DNA of 8,642 nt from Omnitrophica WOR_2 bacterium RIFCSPHIGHO2_02_FULL_52_10 (GTDB taxonomy: Bacteria; Omnitrophota; Gorgyraeia; Zapsychrales; Zapsychraceae): assembly GCA_001805655.1 (NCBI GenBank), contig MHGR01000022.1, forward strand, positions 1,248 to 9,889, written 5' to 3'. The position numbers and the translations under genes were made by a program. Below, one piece after another: positions 6,365 to 8,642 of the stretch; position 1 is the first letter of the stretch; every line of letters begins with the position of its first letter. A model generated the notes under the pieces. It was not told the DNA's origin, ran no database searches, and worked only from the letters and a program-made list of their open reading frames with translations.

Positions 6365-7716
6365 TCTTCCGCGTTCCGTATCAATTTTTCTAAATAGTTG
6401 TTGTTCCAGGCATGTGCCCCCCAGCCCGCCAGAATGTTGGCCGCTAATGCCGAGGCAAAGATGCCGTTGATGCCCCAAAGGGCATTGCCGAGATAAGCTA
6501 AGGGAACGTAAAGGACGAAGGTCCGGGCCAAGGAAATGACGGTTGCGGGGAGGGGTTTGCCCAGGGCGTTGAGTGTGGAGGTAACGATCAAAATGATGCC
6601 CCGCGCAAAATAAGATACGGGGACAATCAGCAGATATAAAGAAGCGACCTGAACCACCTGCTCGTTTTTATCGAATATCTGGGCCAGGTATTTGCCGGTG
6701 AAGGCCAGGACCAGAGCCAGCCCCAAGCCTCCGAACAAGCAATAATCCAAACATAACTTAAGTCCATCTCGAATGCGGCCAAACTGGCGGGATCCCCAAT
6801 TCTGTCCGACAAACGGGGCAATAGCGCCGCCCAAGGCATGGAACGGCGCCAGGAAAAATTCTTCAATTCTAATGGCAACCCCGAATCCGGCAACAGCCGC
6901 CTCATTATAGTTTGCCAATAGCCGCATGATGAACGCGATGGCGATGTTGATAATAACATTCGTGAGACCGGAAGGCACCCCGATGTAAAGGATCTGGCTC
7001 CAGGAACGCCAGCACTGGCGCAAGGTTGGCGTTTCGAACGTAATTAAGCGGTAATGGACGAATTGCTTGATCAATAAGGCGACTGTTGCCATTATAAATG
7101 CAATCAGGGTGGCTATGGCGGCCCCTTGGATGCCGAAGGCGGGCAGTCCGAAATACCCGAATATCAGGATGGGGTCAAGGAGAAGGTTGATGAGGGCCGA
7201 GCTTATCATGACGATGCCGGGGAATTTTGCGTCCCCTGCCGCCCGGATGATATTGTTGGACATCATTGTGATGATAAAAAAACCGATGGCCACATACCAG
7301 AGCCGCATGTAATCCCCGATCAAGACGAGCACCTGCCCTTCGGCGCCGAGAAAAGTGAATAACGGATTAATCGTCAGAAGGCCGATCAGGATTTCAAAGA
7401 TGACAAACAAGATCCCCAAGGAAAGCCCGTCCGTGGCGAAGCGGGCCGCTTCGGCGTGGTTTCCCTCCCCGATAGTCCGCGAAACAATGGAAGCCGTGCC
7501 CACACCGATGCCTAATATAAAATAAACCAGGACCATGCTGACCGGAAAAGTAAAGCTGATCGCGGCCAAGGCGGTTGTTCCGAGGCGGGAAACAAAGTAG
7601 GTGTCGGCCAGCGTGAAGGCAATCATGGCATAGATCCCTCCCATAAGCGGAAGGGTCATGCGGGTGATGGTTTTTCCAACGGGGTCTCGGACAAGCAGGG
7701 CTGACTTGGTGGTCAT
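6361..7716 (-). CDS. MATE-family multidrug/cation antiporter
   Basis: A 451-residue protein, the usual length for MATE (NorM/DinF-like) transporters, with about 12 membrane helices in two six-helix bundles. Such proteins export drugs, dyes or metabolites in exchange for sodium ions or protons. Typical features include an opening of the form ITRMTLPLMGG, ADTYFVSRLGTTALAA (37-52), the repeated-bundle phrase LIGDYMRLWYVAIGFF, NNIIRAAGDAKFPG with NLLLDPILIFG, and in the second half IGVPSGLTNVI and GQNWGSRQFGR. The substrate cannot be inferred. The ATG at 7716 is preceded by an AGGA about 12 bases away, a weak site. The gene lies 100 bases after the tRNA-Met on the same strand, and its stop overlaps that of the convergent acyltransferase by four bases, so no separate terminator fits between them. 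Confidence 0.93.
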   Translation of the reverse strand: MTTKSALLVRDPVGKTITRMTLPLMGGIYAMIAFTLADTYFVSRLGTTALAAISFTFPVSMVLVYFILGIGVGTASIVSRTIGEGNHAEAARFATDGLSLGILFVIFEILIGLLTINPLFTFLGAEGQVLVLIGDYMRLWYVAIGFFIITMMSNNIIRAAGDAKFPGIVMISSALINLLLDPILIFGYFGLPAFGIQGAAIATLIAFIMATVALLIKQFVHYRLITFETPTLRQCWRSWSQILYIGVPSGLTNVIINIAIAFIMRLLANYNEAAVAGFGVAIRIEEFFLAPFHALGGAIAPFVGQNWGSRQFGRIRDGLKLCLDYCLFGGLGLALVLAFTGKYLAQIFDKNEQVVQVASLYLLIVPVSYFARGIILIVTSTLNALGKPLPATVISLARTFVLYVPLAYLGNALWGINGIFASALAANILAGWGAHAWNNNYLEKLIRNAED

Positions 7717-7768
7717 GGGTATTATCGGTTCCTGTGGGGAAGAACGGCGGTCTATGAAAAGAGTCTGA

Positions 7769-7780
7769 AGGCGCGCGCCT
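7769..7780. repeat. Perfect GC palindrome AGGCGCGCGCCT
   Basis: Twelve-base perfect palindrome in the 100-base gap between the tRNA-Met and the MATE gene. As RNA it would form a four-pair stem with a GCGC loop. The T-rich stretch after it on the minus strand starts several bases later, so it is a poor terminator. It may simply be a GC-rich spacer. Confidence 0.3.
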
Positions 7781-7816
7781 GGTTATAAACGGATCTAACT
7801 TTAAAAAAATTAATTT

Positions 7817-7893
7817 TGGTAGCGAGGGGCGGGCTCGAACCGCCGACATCGAAGGTATGAGCTTCGCGCTCTAACCAGCTGAGCTACCTCGCC
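7817..7893 (-). tRNA. tRNA-Met (CAT anticodon), elongator type
   Basis: A complete 77-base tRNA with CCA encoded. The acceptor stem GGCGAGG pairs with CCTCGCT (final pair G1-U72). The D arm is GCTC...GAGC, and the anticodon stem is CGAAG/CTTCG with loop CTCATAC, giving anticodon CAT. The T arm is GGCGG TTCGAGC CCGCC, and the discriminator is A. The initiator hallmarks (unpaired C1-A72 and three G-C pairs closing the anticodon stem) are absent. The general look, including the G1-U72 pair, resembles elongator tRNA-Met such as that of Bacillus. A tRNA-Ile2, whose C34 TilS modifies, also reads CAT, so identity is likely but not certain. It lies between the wHTH-membrane gene and the MATE gene on the same strand. 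A T-run 3' of the CCA (7803-7816 region) may help end its transcript. Confidence 0.93.
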
Positions 7894-7925
7894 ATCACTT
7901 TTCTTAAATCGTATTCGGGAAGGTG

Positions 7926-7949
7926 AATGGCTCGCGCTTGGGGGCCATT
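7926..7949. repeat. Inverted repeat AATGGC-N12-GCCATT
   Basis: Six-base perfect arms with a 12-base loop, between the wHTH-membrane gene and the tRNA. On the plus strand the stem runs into TTTTC, but no plus-strand gene ends here. On the minus strand it follows the stop of the wHTH gene without a T-run, so it could be a weak end-of-operon hairpin or an RNA-processing site before the tRNA. Confidence 0.35.
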
Positions 7950-7968
7950 TTCAAAATATTTTAAGGGA

Positions 7969-8271
7969 TTAAGTATAGAATATTACGTACAAGAGTACAA
8001 GGATTAATAGAGTGGACAGCATGTAGAAGTTGTTATAGTAAAAAAAATCCCTTATGCGTTCCAAGGCCGAATAAGCGATCTGAAACGTTTCCTTGGTTAC
8101 GTTGCCCGCATTGCGCAAGTTGAGAACTTCTGTCCGCTTCAGGCGCAGGAACTTGTCGGCGATACGGTACGCCTGGAGCCCCCTCTCCTCGATCAAGTCC
8201 ATGACTTTTTTCTCGGTGATGGCCAAAAGCTGCGCGGTTTCCCGCACCGAAATAAACTGACTGGTAGCCAT
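7969..8271 (-). CDS. Winged-HTH (excisionase-type) protein with C-terminal membrane helix
   Basis: A 100-residue protein with no named family that I recognise with certainty. Residues 6-53 read as an excisionase/MerR-like winged HTH: FISVRETAQLLAIT (helix 1 and turn), EKKVMDLIEERGL (recognition-like helix), then AYRIADKFLRLKRTEVLNL (wing). Residues 57-80 are a helical linker (ALERIRDFFYYNN) and 82-99 a single hydrophobic helix ending in YT, so it should be held to the inner membrane by its tail with the HTH in the cytoplasm. It may bind DNA or a protein partner at the membrane. It starts 28 bases after the bactofilin-wHTH stop codon begins, on the same strand, and probably forms an operon with it. 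The Shine-Dalgarno is weak (AGGA 13 bases upstream). Function is unknown. Confidence 0.8.
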   Translation of the reverse strand: MATSQFISVRETAQLLAITEKKVMDLIEERGLQAYRIADKFLRLKRTEVLNLRNAGNVTKETFQIAYSALERIRDFFYYNNFYMLSTLLILVLLYVIFYT

Positions 8272-8299
8272 TGTTTAATTATTTTCCTGTAATAAGCCG

Positions 8300-8642
8300 T
8301 TAATTCCTGATTCGTCCGGATGCGGCCCAATTGTCGATTTTTGAGCGCTCGAACTTCCAGCTGTCGCCCGTGCGCGTTCCCGGGATTTTTCCGGAATTGG
8401 CCAATTGCTCGATTTCGCTGAGGTCGATTTCCAGGTATTTGGCCACCTCGCTGATGTCGAGCAGATCGCTGTCGCTGTTGCCGTCACCCAGCATCTGGCA
8501 TTTGCCCTGGAACAGTGCCCCCTCCACGATGTTCAGCTTGGGTGTTGTGATATTGCCTTTCAGAATGGCGGTCGGCATCAGGGTAAGCATTTTCTGGGCC
8601 CGGATGTCACCGTTGACCCTGCCGGCGATGATGATATTTTCT
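8300..8642 (-). CDS. Bactofilin with C-terminal winged HTH (5' end outside window)
   Basis: The reading frame runs in from the right edge; 113 residues to the stop are visible. Residues 1-49 are the end of a bactofilin beta-helix, with repeats such as NIIIAGRVNGDIRAQK, LTLMPTAILKGNI and LNIVEGALFQGKCQM. These match the turn-by-turn G-x-V-x-G-D-I / A-x-V-x-G-N-I pattern of polymer-forming cytoskeletal proteins, which assemble into nucleotide-free filaments under the membrane. A short acidic, serine-rich linker (GDGNSDSD) leads to residues 60-105, an excisionase-type winged HTH (LLDISEVAKYLEIDLSEIEQ, then GKIPGTRTGDSWKFERSKIDNW). Plain bactofilins end soon after the beta-helix, so the HTH is an unusual addition. 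It could bind DNA or a partner carrying a similar domain. The next gene encodes a second domain of the same kind with a membrane anchor. The N-terminus cannot be assessed. Confidence 0.85.
   Translation of the reverse strand, partial: ENIIIAGRVNGDIRAQKMLTLMPTAILKGNITTPKLNIVEGALFQGKCQMLGDGNSDSDLLDISEVAKYLEIDLSEIEQLANSGKIPGTRTGDSWKFERSKIDNWAASGRIRN

Noticed and set aside
7394..7849. Minus-strand open frame of 151 codons over the MATE 5' end and the tRNA
   Set aside because: It runs across the tRNA and reads the MATE gene in another frame, with a composition unlike a real protein.
7817..7893. tRNA as an integration (att) site with a nearby mobile element
   Set aside because: The flanking genes are not integrase or phage genes and no repeat of the tRNA 3' end was seen in the window. 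The excisionase-like HTH domains are fused to other parts and do not by themselves indicate a prophage.
8275..8487. Minus-strand 70-codon frame inside the bactofilin-wHTH gene
   Set aside because: Low-complexity Ser/Ala/Thr translation overlapping a well-supported domain in the true frame.

Overview
The window is bacterial chromosome with dense, mostly minus-strand housekeeping genes, about half G+C by eye. The lineage cannot be proved from it. Signs of a diderm-like or candidate-phylum bacterium include a bactofilin carrying a winged-HTH tail, a short 330-residue TilS, and a tilS-ftsH-folP-cdaA gene order. A PVC-superphylum or Omnitrophota-like genome would fit, but this is an impression and not a call. 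No mobile element, CRISPR array or phage gene was seen.

Layout from right to left, in the direction of minus-strand transcription. At 8642-8300 is the 3' end of a bactofilin gene whose product ends in an excisionase-type winged HTH. It is followed after 26 bases by a 100-residue protein (8271-7969) that pairs another winged HTH of the same type with a C-terminal membrane helix. Then come an elongator-type tRNA-Met (CAT anticodon, CCA encoded, 7893-7817) and a MATE-family multidrug/cation antiporter (7716-6361). The only plus-strand gene, a PlsC-type acyltransferase (5516-6364), converges on the MATE gene with a 4-base overlap of their ends.

Divergent from the acyltransferase is a small DoxX-family membrane protein (5299-4898) with a good promoter and Shine-Dalgarno. 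It is followed by an exported nuclease-fold protein that has lost most catalytic residues (4765-4196). That gene overlaps tilS (4196-3204) by one base. Next are ftsH (3101-1092), folP (1126-185, starting inside the ftsH 3' end) and the 5' end of cdaA (177-1), which runs off the window.

Functionally, the left half is a core cluster: tRNA-Ile lysidine synthesis (TilS), membrane protein quality control (FtsH), folate synthesis (FolP) and cyclic-di-AMP synthesis (CdaA). The right half is more lineage-specific. Its best candidate for new biology is the neighbouring pair of winged-HTH proteins, one fused to a cytoskeletal polymer domain and the other to a membrane anchor. They could link DNA or a partner protein to the cytoskeleton and membrane.
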